Shown: positions 37,430 through 45,511, counted from the first letter of the stretch. The stretch is DNA of 64,000 nucleotides from Aureimonas sp. ME7 (GCF_903970965.1 NZ_CAJCKW010000003.1:310001-374000); one strand, 5' to 3'. Numbers and translations are program-made. Notes: generated from the letters alone by a model not told the origin.

Positions 37430-38697
37430 CGCGCCACCCCTTCGCCGGCGCTACGGGCGGCGGCCCCCGCTTCGGCCCGACGGCCGTTGTCCGGGTTGCT
37501 GGATGCGGTCGGTGGCCCCTCCGGCTCGGCCGGCGCACCGTCGCTCGCGCCCTCCCGCATGCGCACCGTGCCGCCTTCGCGCAGGAGCTGGACGCCCTCG
37601 GTCACCACCGTATCGCCCCGGCGAAGCGTATCGGAGGCGACGAGAACGCTGTCGACGTTGCGCTCGATGATGGAGATGGGCGCCTTGGCGGTGGTGGTTC
37701 CTTCCACCACCCAGACGAACGGACCACTGCGCTGCCATTGGACGGCCAGCGGATTGACGGCCAGAAAAGGCTGGCCCTCGAAGCCGATATCCAGCGAAAA
37801 GGACATGCCGGGGCGCAGGCGATCACCGACGTTTTCGATCGTCGCCTCGACGCGAAGCGTGCGGCTGGCCTGATCGAGACGGCTGTCGAGCGCCGTCACC
37901 GTGCCGGGATAGGTCTCGCCGGAGCGGGTGGAGGGCGTTGCCGTCAACGGATGGCCGATCGCAAGCTGGGAGGCGAAGGCTTCGGGTGCGTCGAACAGGA
38001 TGCGCAGCTTGGAGCGATCGTCCACCGTCGCGATCAGGGTGGAGCTGTCGATCAGGGCGCCGATGTCGAGATCGTTGATCCCGACATGCCCGGAGATCGG
38101 CGCGGTGATGCGGCGCTTGTCGAGAGCCACTTCTGCCGATCGGAGGTCGAGGCGCGCGGCGTCGCGAACGCGCCGCACATCTTCCAACTGGACGGAGGTG
38201 ATGGAGGAGCCCGCGGAGACGAGGGTCTCGTAGCGCTTCAGCTGCTCCTCGGCGGCGGCAAGCGAGATGCGGGCGCGATCCACCGCGATCTGCTCGGCAT
38301 CGTTGCGAAGGGTCGCAAGGGTCGCGCCGGCCTCCACCGCGTCGCCGGAACGAAAGTCGAGCGAGGTGAGAATGCCGCTGGCGTCGGGGCGCAGCGCCAC
38401 CGTTCGGAACGCCTCGCCCGAGCCGATGGCGCGCAGCCGGTCTCGCGTGACCTGCTCTTCCACCTGCTGGACCGCGACGAGCGGCGCTTCGCGCCCGCCA
38501 CGCCCGCCGGTCCGCGTCGCGCCGACCTTGGGCTCGTCGTCGGCTGGGGACAGCCACGAGACGGCGGGCCGCAGCGAAGCGGGCAGGCGTTCATCGGCCA
38601 AGAGGTATCGGCCGGGCATGTGAGACAGGTGGATCCACAATGCCCCGGCCGCGAGAAGGACCAGGACGGTGACGCCGATCTGTCGGAGAACTGCCAT
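37426..38697 (-). CDS. RND efflux periplasmic adaptor (membrane fusion protein)
   Basis: A 423-residue adaptor. An N-terminal membrane anchor (VTVLVLLAAGALWIHL) is followed by a lipoyl half (ALRPDASGILTSLDFRSGDAVEAGATLATL), a helical hairpin (DRARISLAAAEEQLKRYETL), the second lipoyl half (RITAPISGHVGINDLDIGALI) and beta-barrel domains. It has a longer Ala/Pro/Glu-rich C-terminal tail than usual. It bridges the transporter to an outer-membrane channel encoded elsewhere. First gene of the two-gene operon. Confidence 0.92.
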   Translation of the reverse strand: MAVLRQIGVTVLVLLAAGALWIHLSHMPGRYLLADERLPASLRPAVSWLSPADDEPKVGATRTGGRGGREAPLVAVQQVEEQVTRDRLRAIGSGEAFRTVALRPDASGILTSLDFRSGDAVEAGATLATLRNDAEQIAVDRARISLAAAEEQLKRYETLVSAGSSITSVQLEDVRRVRDAARLDLRSAEVALDKRRITAPISGHVGINDLDIGALIDSSTLIATVDDRSKLRILFDAPEAFASQLAIGHPLTATPSTRSGETYPGTVTALDSRLDQASRTLRVEATIENVGDRLRPGMSFSLDIGFEGQPFLAVNPLAVQWQRSGPFVWVVEGTTTAKAPISIIERNVDSVLVASDTLRRGDTVVTEGVQLLREGGTVRMREGASDGAPAEPEGPPTASSNPDNGRRAEAGAAARSAGEGVAR

Positions 38698-39026
38698 GAA
38701 GGCCCTTGCCGCTCTGCCGACGGAATGATCCGCCGGATGCCGTTCCGATAGGACCGGGACATTTCGTCGGGGTTGTGGCCGCCTCGCTCCCCGTCTTGCG
38801 ATCGGATGACGTGACGGCTGCCGCAGAAACGACCGATCGATAAAAACTCCCCGTCCGGCCGGGGGCGGACGTCATGGGAAGCCTAACCGACAGGGAAACA
38901 TTCTACGCCATAATTTTTGGTAAGGAACTCTGACCTTCTCTGCCCCAAACGCAAGAAAGCCCGCCATTGCGGCGGGCTTTCGCTGGGCACTCGCCGCAAC
39001 GAGCGGCGATCACATCGATGAGAGGA
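38698..39026. other. Intergenic region between adaptor and PRC-barrel genes
   Basis: About 330 bases. It should hold the RND operon promoter (minus strand). An A/T-rich stretch near 38898-38925 (CATTCTACGCCATAATTTTTGG) is unusual for this GC-rich window and may be the promoter. The PRC-barrel terminator is at 38956-38980. No operator repeat was recognised. Confidence 0.4.
38956..38980 (-). terminator. Intrinsic terminator after PRC-barrel gene
   Basis: AAAGCCCGCC (38956-38965) pairs with GGCGGGCTTT (38971-38980) around a 5-nt loop. On the minus strand it is followed by a T-rich stretch. It ends transcripts of the PRC-barrel gene. Confidence 0.9.
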
Positions 39027-40580
39027 TCACTGCGCGGCGGGCGCCGCCGGGATATCGCCGGGGTTGGCGACGCGCATCTGGTCGCGGTTCTGAGCGTAGC
39101 TGTCGCGGTTGTACTCAGGTGCGTTGCGAAGCTGGTCCTGTGTGAACTGGGTGGTCAGCGTCAGCGTACCGCCGGAGTCGCGCATGAACTGGAGGTTGTC
39201 CATGGCCACTGCCACCGGCTTGGCGCCGATGCCCAGGAACCCGCCGACATCCACGATCACCGCGTCCACCTGACCCTGCGGGGTCAGAGCGATGTCGCCG
39301 ATCGAGCCGATCGTCTGGTTTTCCGGCCCGTAGACCGAGGTGCCGATCAGATTGTCGGCCGTCAGGTCCGCGCCGGTGACAGGCGAGCCGACGTCCGTCG
39401 CAGGAGCGGTGCCGCCGGTGGACGCGGTGGATTCGCCGGTGGCGACGCCCGTTCCGGTGGCGGCCGTATCATTGGCTGCCATGCCGGTTCCCGCCGCCAT
39501 CCCGGCCGTGCCGGCGGCCATGCCGGTCGTGGCGGCGCCCGTCTCGCCCGTCGTCGTCGCGGTGGTGTTGGCGGCGACTTCGTTGCGGTCGCCCTCATCG
39601 AAGGTCGGCGCGTTGGTCAGCTGTTCCTTCGTGGCGGCCAACGTCGCGCGCGGCTCGCCGTTGGCGTCCGCCGCCATCGCGATGTTGTCGAACGGAACGC
39701 CGACATCCTTCTCGCCGATGCCGAGGAACCCTCCGACACCCACCAGAACCCCATCGATCTGACCGTTGGCGGACAGGACGAGATCGTTGATCTTGCCGAT
39801 ATTGTCGGCGTCCGCAGCCGGGCCGGAATAGACGTTGTCGCCGATCAGGTCGCCGGACAGGAACTGATCGGTTCCCAGCGTCGCGATATACTCGCCCGAA
39901 CCTGCCGTCGTGCCCGCGGCGCTAGTGGCCGGCGTCGTCGTCGCAGCCGCCATGTCGCTCGACGGCGCGGCGGCCATTCCGCCCGAGGCGGCCGGGGCCA
40001 TCGCGTTCGTTTCGCCGGCCGGCGCCATCGTGCCGGTGGTCGCGGCCGTGCCGCCTGCGGGGGCCATGCCGCCCGCCGGTGCCGTGGCCGTCTCGTTGAC
40101 CGCGAAGGCGGGCGCCGCCGTCAACTGCTCGCGGGTCGCCGTCAGCACCGCGCGGAGCGCGTTGTTTTCGCCGGTGGTCCATTCGATCTGATTGTAGGGA
40201 ACGGCGACCGTCTTCGACTGGTCTCCGAGGAACGAGCCGGTGTCGATCACGGCGGCGACCACCGTGCCGTCCGCGCCGACCACGAAGTTCTCGATCTCGC
40301 CGGCAGTCTCGGCGTCGGCCGCGCTGGACGCATAGACCGTGGACCCGTCGAGATCGGTGGCCAGATGCTGATCAGCCCCCAGCGAAGGAAGATAGGCGAT
40401 ATCGGCCGTCGCCGCGCCCGCGTCGGTGGACTGCATGCTGCCGGTCTGCGTGCCGGCGGCAGGCGCCATGGCACCCGTCGCGGGCTGCTCTGTGGTGGCC
40501 GGAGCCGTGGTCGTCTGCGCGAAGGCACCGGTGGCCAGAACGCCGGCGATCGCCGTCGTGGCGAGAAGTCTGCGGACCAT
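39027..40580 (-). CDS. Secreted protein with three PRC-barrel domains
   Basis: A 517-residue exported protein. ATG at 40580 follows GGGAG. The signal peptide (LLATTAIAGVLATGAFAQ) is followed by three PRC-barrel repeats joined by long Ala/Thr/Gly/Met-rich linkers. Each repeat has the pattern LIGDNVY or GTSVYG, then IGxIxDLVLS, then VDVGGFLGIGEK/GAK. The low-complexity linkers suggest an extended, flexible periplasmic or surface protein. PRC-barrels mediate protein or RNA contacts elsewhere; the role here is unknown. Confidence 0.82.
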   Translation of the reverse strand: MVRRLLATTAIAGVLATGAFAQTTTAPATTEQPATGAMAPAAGTQTGSMQSTDAGAATADIAYLPSLGADQHLATDLDGSTVYASSAADAETAGEIENFVVGADGTVVAAVIDTGSFLGDQSKTVAVPYNQIEWTTGENNALRAVLTATREQLTAAPAFAVNETATAPAGGMAPAGGTAATTGTMAPAGETNAMAPAASGGMAAAPSSDMAAATTTPATSAAGTTAGSGEYIATLGTDQFLSGDLIGDNVYSGPAADADNIGKINDLVLSANGQIDGVLVGVGGFLGIGEKDVGVPFDNIAMAADANGEPRATLAATKEQLTNAPTFDEGDRNEVAANTTATTTGETGAATTGMAAGTAGMAAGTGMAANDTAATGTGVATGESTASTGGTAPATDVGSPVTGADLTADNLIGTSVYGPENQTIGSIGDIALTPQGQVDAVIVDVGGFLGIGAKPVAVAMDNLQFMRDSGGTLTLTTQFTQDQLRNAPEYNRDSYAQNRDQMRVANPGDIPAAPAAQ

Positions 40581-40650
40581 GTGATGATCTCCCAACGAGA
40601 TTGAAGATACCGCCCGACCCCTCGTGAAGGCAGCCGGCCATTGGTGAGGG

Positions 40651-40675
40651 AACATGAACTTGCCGCTTCGGTTCC
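40651..40675 (-). promoter_or_regulatory. EcfG-type promoter candidate of PRC-barrel gene
   Basis: On the minus strand GGAAC (40675-40671), a 16-nt spacer, then TGTT (40654-40651). Distance to the ATG at 40580 is about 70 bases. The same bases read on the plus strand give GGAAC-N16-GGTT, so the element is nearly palindromic. Confidence 0.55.
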
Positions 40676-40706
40676 CCCGGAATTCTTTGAAAACGCCGAT
40701 GTGAAC

Positions 40707-40871
40707 TCAGGCGAATGCGAGAACGCCGAAGAACAGAAGGAGCAGGATGCCGACGAGAACGACGAGGATCAGGACCTTCGCGATTCCGGCTGAAACACCG
40801 GCCACGCCGCGAAATCCCAGAAGACTGGCGATGGCGGCGACGATCAGGAGAATGACGATCCATTCGATCAT
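40707..40871 (-). CDS. DUF1328 small membrane protein (54 aa)
   Basis: A 54-residue protein with two hydrophobic helices: IEWIVILLIVAAIASLLGF and VLILVVLVGILLLLFFGVLA, joined by a GVAGVSAGIA turn. It matches the YtjA/DUF1328 family, whose role is unknown but which is commonly stress induced. The ATG at 40871 follows GAGGACC. An exact EcfG promoter lies 44-69 bases upstream. Confidence 0.9.
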   Translation of the reverse strand: MIEWIVILLIVAAIASLLGFRGVAGVSAGIAKVLILVVLVGILLLLFFGVLAFA

Positions 40872-40914
40872 GGGCGAGGTCCTCACGGCACGAAACGGGA
40901 AACACTGGCCGCGC

Positions 40915-40940
40915 AACGGAGACGAGCTCCTTCCGGTTCC
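40915..40940 (-). promoter_or_regulatory. Exact EcfG general stress promoter of DUF1328 gene
   Basis: On the minus strand GGAAC (40940-40936), a 17-nt spacer, then CGTT (40918-40915). Both halves match the alphaproteobacterial EcfG consensus exactly. The ATG is 44 bases beyond the -10. Confidence 0.8.
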
Positions 40941-41026
40941 AGCAGATCCTTTGTCCCGGTGCCCATTTCCCCGGCCGCGGGAACGCGCCATATGCACGGG
41001 GATCAACCCGGAGCATTCGTCACGCG

Positions 41027-41935
41027 ATGAGAGTTCACGCCATCCTGAACCGCGACGGCGGCACGCTCCGAACCGCCGACCTCAACCTCCTCGAGACGGT
41101 GATCCGCGACGAGTTTCGCCTGCATGGCCACGAGATCGAGGTGGCGCTGTGCGGGGGCGACGAGATGGGGGATCAGATCGCGGCGCAGGCGAAGCGCGGG
41201 GATCTCGACGTCTTGATGGTCGGAGGAGGGGACGGGACCGTGTCCTCGGCGGCTGCCGCCGTGGCGGGAACGCATATCGCGCTGGGCGTTCTGCCGGCGG
41301 GCACGATGAACCTCTTCGCCCGCTCGATCCGGATACCGCTCGGGCTGGGCGAAGCGGTGAAGGCGCTCGCCAACGGCCGCGTGACCGAGGTCGACATCGC
41401 CAGCGTCAACGGAAAGTATTTCGTCCACCAGTTCGCCGTCGGCATGCATGCGCGCATGGTCCGCACGCGTGAGAAGCTCGAATACGGCTCGCGTTTCGGA
41501 AAGATGTGGGCGAGCGTTCGCGCCGTGGTGACGGCGGCCAAGTCGCTGCCCTTCGTCAACCTGACGATGGAAATCGATGGACGGATGAGGACGATCCGCA
41601 CGCCGGCGGTCGCGATCTCCAACAACATCTACGGGGACGGGCATCTGCCCTATGCCGACGACCCGCGCGGCGGCCGGCTCGGCATCTACATCATGCGGTC
41701 CAACACCCGTGCCGCGGCTCTGAAGGTGACGGTGGACATGATGCGAGGCGCCTGGAAGGACAGCCAAAAGTTGACCGTTCTCACCGCCGCGGAACTGAAC
41801 ATCGATCATCACGGCGCAAAGGCCGAGAATCGCTCGGTGATGGATGGCGAACTCACCGAACTCGCGCCGCGGTCAAGGGTTCGCATCCACCCTCGCGGCC
41901 TGCGCGTGCTCGTGCCGGACGACGTCGATATCTAA
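41027..41935 (+). CDS. Diacylglycerol/sphingosine-kinase-like lipid kinase
   Basis: A 302-residue DAGK-family kinase. The nucleotide motif is GGGDGTVSSAA (66-76), followed by LPAGTMNLFARS and a second acidic motif at DGELTEL near the C-terminus. It probably phosphorylates a lipid such as diacylglycerol or a sphingoid base. GGAGC lies about 15 bases upstream of the ATG. Its last bases overlap the convergent gene by 4 nt. Confidence 0.9.
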   Translation: MRVHAILNRDGGTLRTADLNLLETVIRDEFRLHGHEIEVALCGGDEMGDQIAAQAKRGDLDVLMVGGGDGTVSSAAAAVAGTHIALGVLPAGTMNLFARSIRIPLGLGEAVKALANGRVTEVDIASVNGKYFVHQFAVGMHARMVRTREKLEYGSRFGKMWASVRAVVTAAKSLPFVNLTMEIDGRMRTIRTPAVAISNNIYGDGHLPYADDPRGGRLGIYIMRSNTRAAALKVTVDMMRGAWKDSQKLTVLTAAELNIDHHGAKAENRSVMDGELTELAPRSRVRIHPRGLRVLVPDDVDI

Positions 41936-42258
41936 AAGCGCGAACCGCGAACGGGCTCGGAACTCTCGCCTTGTCCCGCCTCGTCGTCCTCCGAATGGTC
42001 GGCGTAGTCGTGGCCGCCGTCCGCCAGAAGCGAGAGCGCGTCGAAGAAGCGCGACTCCAACGGTTCGTAGGGGCTGGCCCTGTCCTCACCGTTGGCGGCC
42101 GCGATGTCGTCGAGCGCGCTTTGCACGTATTCGCGCTTCTGCTCGATCGTCAGATGGGGATCAGCCATGATCTCGTTCAGCCGGTCGAGATCGGTCCCGT
42201 CTGTTTCAATAGGGGTGGAAACGGGGGCCGCGGCGGACGAAGGCTTGGTGTCGGACAT
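41932..42258 (-). CDS. Acidic hypothetical protein (108 aa)
   Basis: A 108-residue soluble acidic protein with AAGGGGG upstream. Pattern: DLDRLNEIMADPHLTIEQKREYVQSALDDI helical segment, then SRFFDALSLLADGG. Low-complexity Asp/Glu/Ser ends. It may be an intrinsically disordered stress protein. Convergent with the lipid kinase; just upstream of the 84-residue membrane protein gene in the opposite sense of the chromosome but same strand. Confidence 0.6.
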   Translation of the reverse strand: MSDTKPSSAAAPVSTPIETDGTDLDRLNEIMADPHLTIEQKREYVQSALDDIAAANGEDRASPYEPLESRFFDALSLLADGGHDYADHSEDDEAGQGESSEPVRGSRF

Positions 42259-42280
42259 CGCTTGGGCCCCCTTGTCGAGT

Positions 42281-42535
42281 TCAGTTCGAGTTCGCGGTGC
42301 CGGGAGCGGGCGTGCTCGGCGCGACCGTTCCGGTCTGCGAGTTGGCCGGTGTGGCGGGTGCGGTGCTGGCGCCCGAGTTCGCGGCGCCGCCGATGTTCTG
42401 GTCCGGCTCGGTGCTCGAAAATACGCCGAGGCCCAGCGCGACCACCACGCAAAGCGCCAGCGCTGCGATCAGGACGTAGAGGACGGGGCGACCCGTGCGG
42501 CCTTGGCGGGCTCGGTCGGTACGCAGTTCGGCCAT
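42281..42535 (-). CDS. Small membrane-anchored protein with Ala/Thr/Pro tail (84 aa)
   Basis: An 84-residue protein with GGAG upstream. A basic N-terminus (ELRTDRARQGRTGRP) is followed by one helix (VLYVLIAALALCVVVALGLGVF) and a tail rich in Ala, Thr, Ser and Pro (ASTAPATPANSQTGTVAPST). Likely single-pass, with the tail in the periplasm. Not recognised. Confidence 0.65.
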   Translation of the reverse strand: MAELRTDRARQGRTGRPVLYVLIAALALCVVVALGLGVFSSTEPDQNIGGAANSGASTAPATPANSQTGTVAPSTPAPGTANSN

Positions 42536-42650
42536 GAAACACACTCCGGTTGTCGCGCCGCGGTGCGGCCTCTGGACAGGTAAAGTCGTCGCCACGCGAA
42601 ACGATCCCGTTCGGAAGGGCAACGAGGCAAAACTTTTGGTGAAACGATAA

Positions 42651-42676
42651 GGGGCGCATCCTCGCGGACGCGCCCC
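42651..42676 (-). terminator. Hairpin after holin-like gene
   Basis: On the minus strand GGGGCGCGTCC pairs with GGATGCGCCCC around a GCGA tetraloop, with one internal mismatch, followed by TTATCGTTTC. The T-tract is weak. It lies 33 bases beyond the stop of the holin-like gene. Confidence 0.55.
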
Positions 42677-42708
42677 TCTCTCGTCGGATCGCTGGGGTCT
42701 TCGAGGTG

Positions 42709-43158
42709 TCAGCCCCGCCAGCCTCGATCCTGGTAGCCTTGAAAGACCCGGAACAGCCCCCAGAACGAAAACGCCGCCACCGGGAGGAGGAGGAGCGACT
42801 TGCGCCGGCGGATGCTCGTGAACAGGAGCGGCATGTTCGACACGGCCGCGATCGAGGCGATGGAGGCCACGTCGCGTTGCATCCGGTCCGCGGCGCGCTG
42901 CTTGGGCGGACGGCGGGCGATGACGAGGAAGATATAGACCGCGATTAACGCCACGAGGCAGCCCACCGCGAACCCGATCGCCGTCGCCAGGACGCCGTAG
43001 CTCTGGGCCAGCCATACGAAGAGCGCGAGAAGCAGGAACCCCAGCATGGCCAGGGCGAAGATCGCCATGATCGCGTAGATCGCGACGATCGTGCGCAGGC
43101 GGGCGAGAAAGATCGATGCCTCGCCCGTGAAAAGCTTCGTGATGAGCTGGGTGATCAT
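42709..43158 (-). CDS. Phage-holin-like / DUF1469 membrane protein (149 aa)
   Basis: A 149-residue membrane protein with two long N-terminal helices (IVAIYAIMAIFALAMLGFLLLALFVWL and GVLATAIGFAVGCLVALIAVYIFLV) joined by a short loop, a cytoplasmic part and a last hydrophobic stretch (LLLLPVAAFSFWGLF). It resembles the putative holin-X family found as stress-linked membrane proteins beside YqjD-like genes. It is not phage encoded here. Eleven bases after the YqjD-like gene. Confidence 0.72.
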   Translation of the reverse strand: MITQLITKLFTGEASIFLARLRTIVAIYAIMAIFALAMLGFLLLALFVWLAQSYGVLATAIGFAVGCLVALIAVYIFLVIARRPPKQRAADRMQRDVASIASIAAVSNMPLLFTSIRRRKSLLLLPVAAFSFWGLFRVFQGYQDRGWRG

Positions 43159-43169
43159 GGATCGGCGGA

Positions 43170-43514
43170 TCAGTTCTTGAAGAGGCGGGCGTAGACGTAG
43201 CCGACCGCCGCCGCGATCAGGATGCTCTTGATCGGCTCGGCGCGCACGCGCTCGCTGATCTCCTCTTCGAACTCGCCTACCGTCTCCTGCGCCTGGCGAA
43301 GGTAGCGTTCGCCGCGGTCGCGAACGTCGTCGCGGAGCGCGAAGGCTTGCTGACGCGCGCTTTCGGCGCGGCTGCCGGCGATCGACTTCAGTGAGTCGGT
43401 CACGCCCGCCACGTCCTCGCGCAGCTTGGCGATCTGCGCCTCGAGATCGGCGCGCGTGGCGGCGGCATCATCCTGGGAAGCCTCGGAGAACTCGCCGGAA
43501 CCGGTGTTGGACAT
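43170..43514 (-). CDS. YqjD/ElaB/DUF883-like membrane protein (114 aa)
   Basis: A 114-residue protein: a long helical region (ADLEAQIAKLREDVAGVTD, then EEEISERVRAEP) and a single C-terminal hydrophobic segment (IKSILIAAAVGYVYARLF). This C-tail-anchored layout is typical of the DUF883 family, some of which bind stationary-phase ribosomes at the membrane. With the holin-like gene it forms a likely two-gene unit. Confidence 0.82.
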   Translation of the reverse strand: MSNTGSGEFSEASQDDAAATRADLEAQIAKLREDVAGVTDSLKSIAGSRAESARQQAFALRDDVRDRGERYLRQAQETVGEFEEEISERVRAEPIKSILIAAAVGYVYARLFKN

Positions 43515-43572
43515 CGATCGATCCTTTCTGACTTTGGGTTTGCCGGACGAAGCCGGCGATGCGGGGATGTTG

Positions 43573-43602
43573 GAGCCGCCGGCCGACGCGGGTCGGCGGC
43601 TC
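43573..43602. other. Strong hairpin between ecfG and YqjD-like gene
   Basis: GAGCCGCCG (43573-43581) pairs perfectly with CGGCGGCTC (43594-43602) around a 12-nt loop. It lies just after the ecfG stop. There is no T-tract, so it might be an attenuator, an RNA-end stabiliser or a weak terminator. Confidence 0.5.
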
Positions 43603-43616
43603 GCAATGGACTTGCC

Positions 43617-44168
43617 TCAGGCCGCCGGGGCGACGCCGATGATCTGCGAGGAGATGGAGTCGGGGCCGAACTCGCCGTCCCCCTCGATCCCGAGAAGGTC
43701 GGACATCCGGGTCCGGGCGCGCGACACGCGGCTCTTGATCGTACCCACCGCGCATTTGCAGATGTCGGCCGCTTCCTCGTAGGAGAAGCCGGAGGCGCCG
43801 ATCAGGATCAGCGCCTCGCGCTGGTCGTCCGGCAGCTGGTCCAGCGCCTTGCGGAAGTCCTGCAGGTCGAGATGGCCCTGCTGCTCGGGATGGCCGGCGA
43901 GCTGCATCGCGTGGATCCCGTCCACGTCCTGAACCTCGCGGCCCTTCTTGCGCATCTGCGTGTAGAACTCGTTGCGCAGGATGGTGAAGAGCCAGGCCTT
44001 GAGATTGGTGCCGGGCTGAAACGTGTGCTGCTTGTCCCACGCCTTCACCAGCGTTTCCTGGACGAGGTCGTCGGCGCGGTCGAACGAGCCGGCCAGCGAA
44101 GCGGCGAAGGCACGCAGGTTGGGAATGATGGCGATCAGTTCCCGGCGGAAGTCGGTATCCTGTGCCAT
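43617..44168 (-). CDS. ecfG: General stress sigma factor EcfG
   Basis: A 183-residue ECF15-type sigma factor. Region 2: DRADDLVQETLVKAWDK, then NLKAWLFTILRN. Region 4: LPDDQREALILIGASGFSYE followed by EEAADICKCAVGTIKSRVSRAR. It recognises GGAAC-N16/17-CGTT promoters. It is held inactive by NepR, encoded just upstream. Only 6 bases separate the nepR stop from the ecfG start. Confidence 0.95.
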   Translation of the reverse strand: MAQDTDFRRELIAIIPNLRAFAASLAGSFDRADDLVQETLVKAWDKQHTFQPGTNLKAWLFTILRNEFYTQMRKKGREVQDVDGIHAMQLAGHPEQQGHLDLQDFRKALDQLPDDQREALILIGASGFSYEEAADICKCAVGTIKSRVSRARTRMSDLLGIEGDGEFGPDSISSQIIGVAPAA

Positions 44169-44174
44169 GACGGG

Positions 44175-44405
44175 TCAGTTCCCTCCATCGCGCTTGGCCT
44201 CGGCGGCGTCGAGCGCGTCGAGCAGCGACAGGAACCGATCGGGAACCGGCTCGCTCGCCACGTCGTCGTAGTACGCCTTCAGCCGGCGCCCGATCGCCGA
44301 GGATGTTCCCAGTTCGGGCTGGCCGATCTCGGGCTGGGATGGGGAAGGGCTGGTATCGGGGCTCGTGCCGGACATGACGGGATCTTTGTTTCTCGGGTCT
44401 TCCAT
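44175..44405 (-). CDS. nepR: Anti-sigma factor NepR
   Basis: A 76-residue protein. ATG at 44405 follows AGGTGGA; an ATG 30 bases downstream is possible. The conserved core is IGRRLKAYYDDVASEPVPDRFLSLLDAL, with two helices that bind EcfG or, after phosphorylation, PhyR. Flanks are low complexity and disordered, as is usual. It is the first gene of the nepR-ecfG unit, divergent from phyR. Confidence 0.93.
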   Translation of the reverse strand: MEDPRNKDPVMSGTSPDTSPSPSQPEIGQPELGTSSAIGRRLKAYYDDVASEPVPDRFLSLLDALDAAEAKRDGGN

Positions 44406-44668
44406 TCCACCTCTCGCCCTCCAGCGGCGGGCGCCGGACCCCGGCGCCTTCTCGCTAGATGTAGGCAGCGCGCGTCTTCGCAAGAGCATCCTGTCGCATC
44501 CGGAAATGTTGTGCGCGAAGGGTCTAGCGTTTCCTGCCTCATGCCTTACTTAGGGCTGCGTATGCGATTTCCACCCGGCCCCAGCGGATTCACGCTGGAC
44601 GTCCGGCGGCTCGCACGGACAAGATGATGGCCGAGTCGTGAGGCTCGGAAAGCTACGAGGGAATGTTC
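44406..44668. other. Divergent region between nepR and phyR
   Basis: About 260 bases that should drive both nepR-ecfG and phyR. GGAAA and CGTTT motifs occur at 44501-44535, but the spacing (21 nt plus-strand) does not fit an EcfG promoter. I could not find a GGAAC-N16/17-CGTT element, so autoregulation is not visible here. Confidence 0.5.
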
Positions 44669-45460
44669 ATGTCGATGTCCTCGCGCATTGCGCCGCATAT
44701 CCCGTATCTCCGGCGGTATGCACGTGCTTTGAGCGGTTCGCAGTCCTCCGGCGATGCGTATGTCGCAGCTGTTCTCGAGGCGCTGATCGCCGAGCCGAGC
44801 CTGTTCGACACGCAGGAAAGCCCTCGAATCTCGCTCTACAAGCTCTTCTCCTCCCTTTGGCAGTCTGTGGAAGTGAACGTGCGCGAGGACGCGCCGGTTT
44901 CCGCGTGGGAGGAAAAAGCCTCGCGCAATCTGCGCGGCATCTCCCCCCTGCCGAGGCAGGCCTTCCTGCTCGTGGCGGTGGAAGGCTTCACCACCGACGA
45001 AGCGGCGCATATCCTCGGCGTCGGCGAGAGCGATTTCTCCGATCTGATCAGCCAGGCCAGCACCGATATCGGCCGTCAGGTCTCGACCAACATCATGATC
45101 ATCGAGGACGAGCCTCTGATCGCGATGGACATCGAGCAGATGGTGGAAAGCCTCGGCCATGGAGTGACGGGCATCGCGCGCACCCACAAGGAGGCGATCA
45201 CCCTCTTCGAGCAGCAGAAGCCGGGCATGGTTCTGGCCGACATCCAGCTCGCCGACGGCTCGTCGGGGATCGACGCGGTCAACGACATTCTCGCCAAGGT
45301 TTCGGTGCCGGTGATCTTCATCACCGCCTTCCCGGAGCGGCTCCTGACGGGCGAGCGCCCGGAGCCGACCTTCCTCGTCACCAAGCCGTTCAATCCGGAC
45401 ATGGTGAAGGCGCTGATCAGTCAGGCGCTGTTCTTCGAGACGGAGCGCGAAGCAGCCTGA
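44669..45460 (+). CDS. phyR: General stress response regulator PhyR
   Basis: A 263-residue anti-anti-sigma response regulator. ATG 44669 is chosen because GAGGGA lies 6 bases upstream. The N-terminal sigma-like domain (IAPHIPYLRRYARALSGSQ, then LPRQAFLLVAVEGFTTDEAA) mimics EcfG and binds NepR. The C-terminal receiver has the acidic pair in IIEDEP, phospho-acceptor Asp191 (VLADIQLADG) and Lys in VTKPFN. Phosphorylation frees the sigma-like domain to take NepR from EcfG. Confidence 0.95.
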   Translation: MSMSSRIAPHIPYLRRYARALSGSQSSGDAYVAAVLEALIAEPSLFDTQESPRISLYKLFSSLWQSVEVNVREDAPVSAWEEKASRNLRGISPLPRQAFLLVAVEGFTTDEAAHILGVGESDFSDLISQASTDIGRQVSTNIMIIEDEPLIAMDIEQMVESLGHGVTGIARTHKEAITLFEQQKPGMVLADIQLADGSSGIDAVNDILAKVSVPVIFITAFPERLLTGERPEPTFLVTKPFNPDMVKALISQALFFETEREAA

Positions 45461-45511
45461 TCCCGCTCGGCGACGTGACGGGGTGCCCTCTCGCATCCCG
45501 TCGCAAAGCCG

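Noticed and set aside
34049-37873. A 1274-codon open frame on the plus strand over the RND transporter gene
   Set aside because: It is the antisense shadow of a GC-rich coding region. Product is Arg/Asp/Gly/His low complexity with no family motif, whereas the minus strand has complete RND motifs.
42709-43158. Prophage lysis cassette (holin)
   Set aside because: No endolysin or other phage genes; neighbours are stress-response genes, and holin-like DUF1469 proteins are common in chromosomes.
44406-44668. EcfG promoter in the nepR/phyR intergenic region
   Set aside because: GGAAA and CGTTT are present but 21 nt apart and without the exact GGAAC; spacing does not fit.
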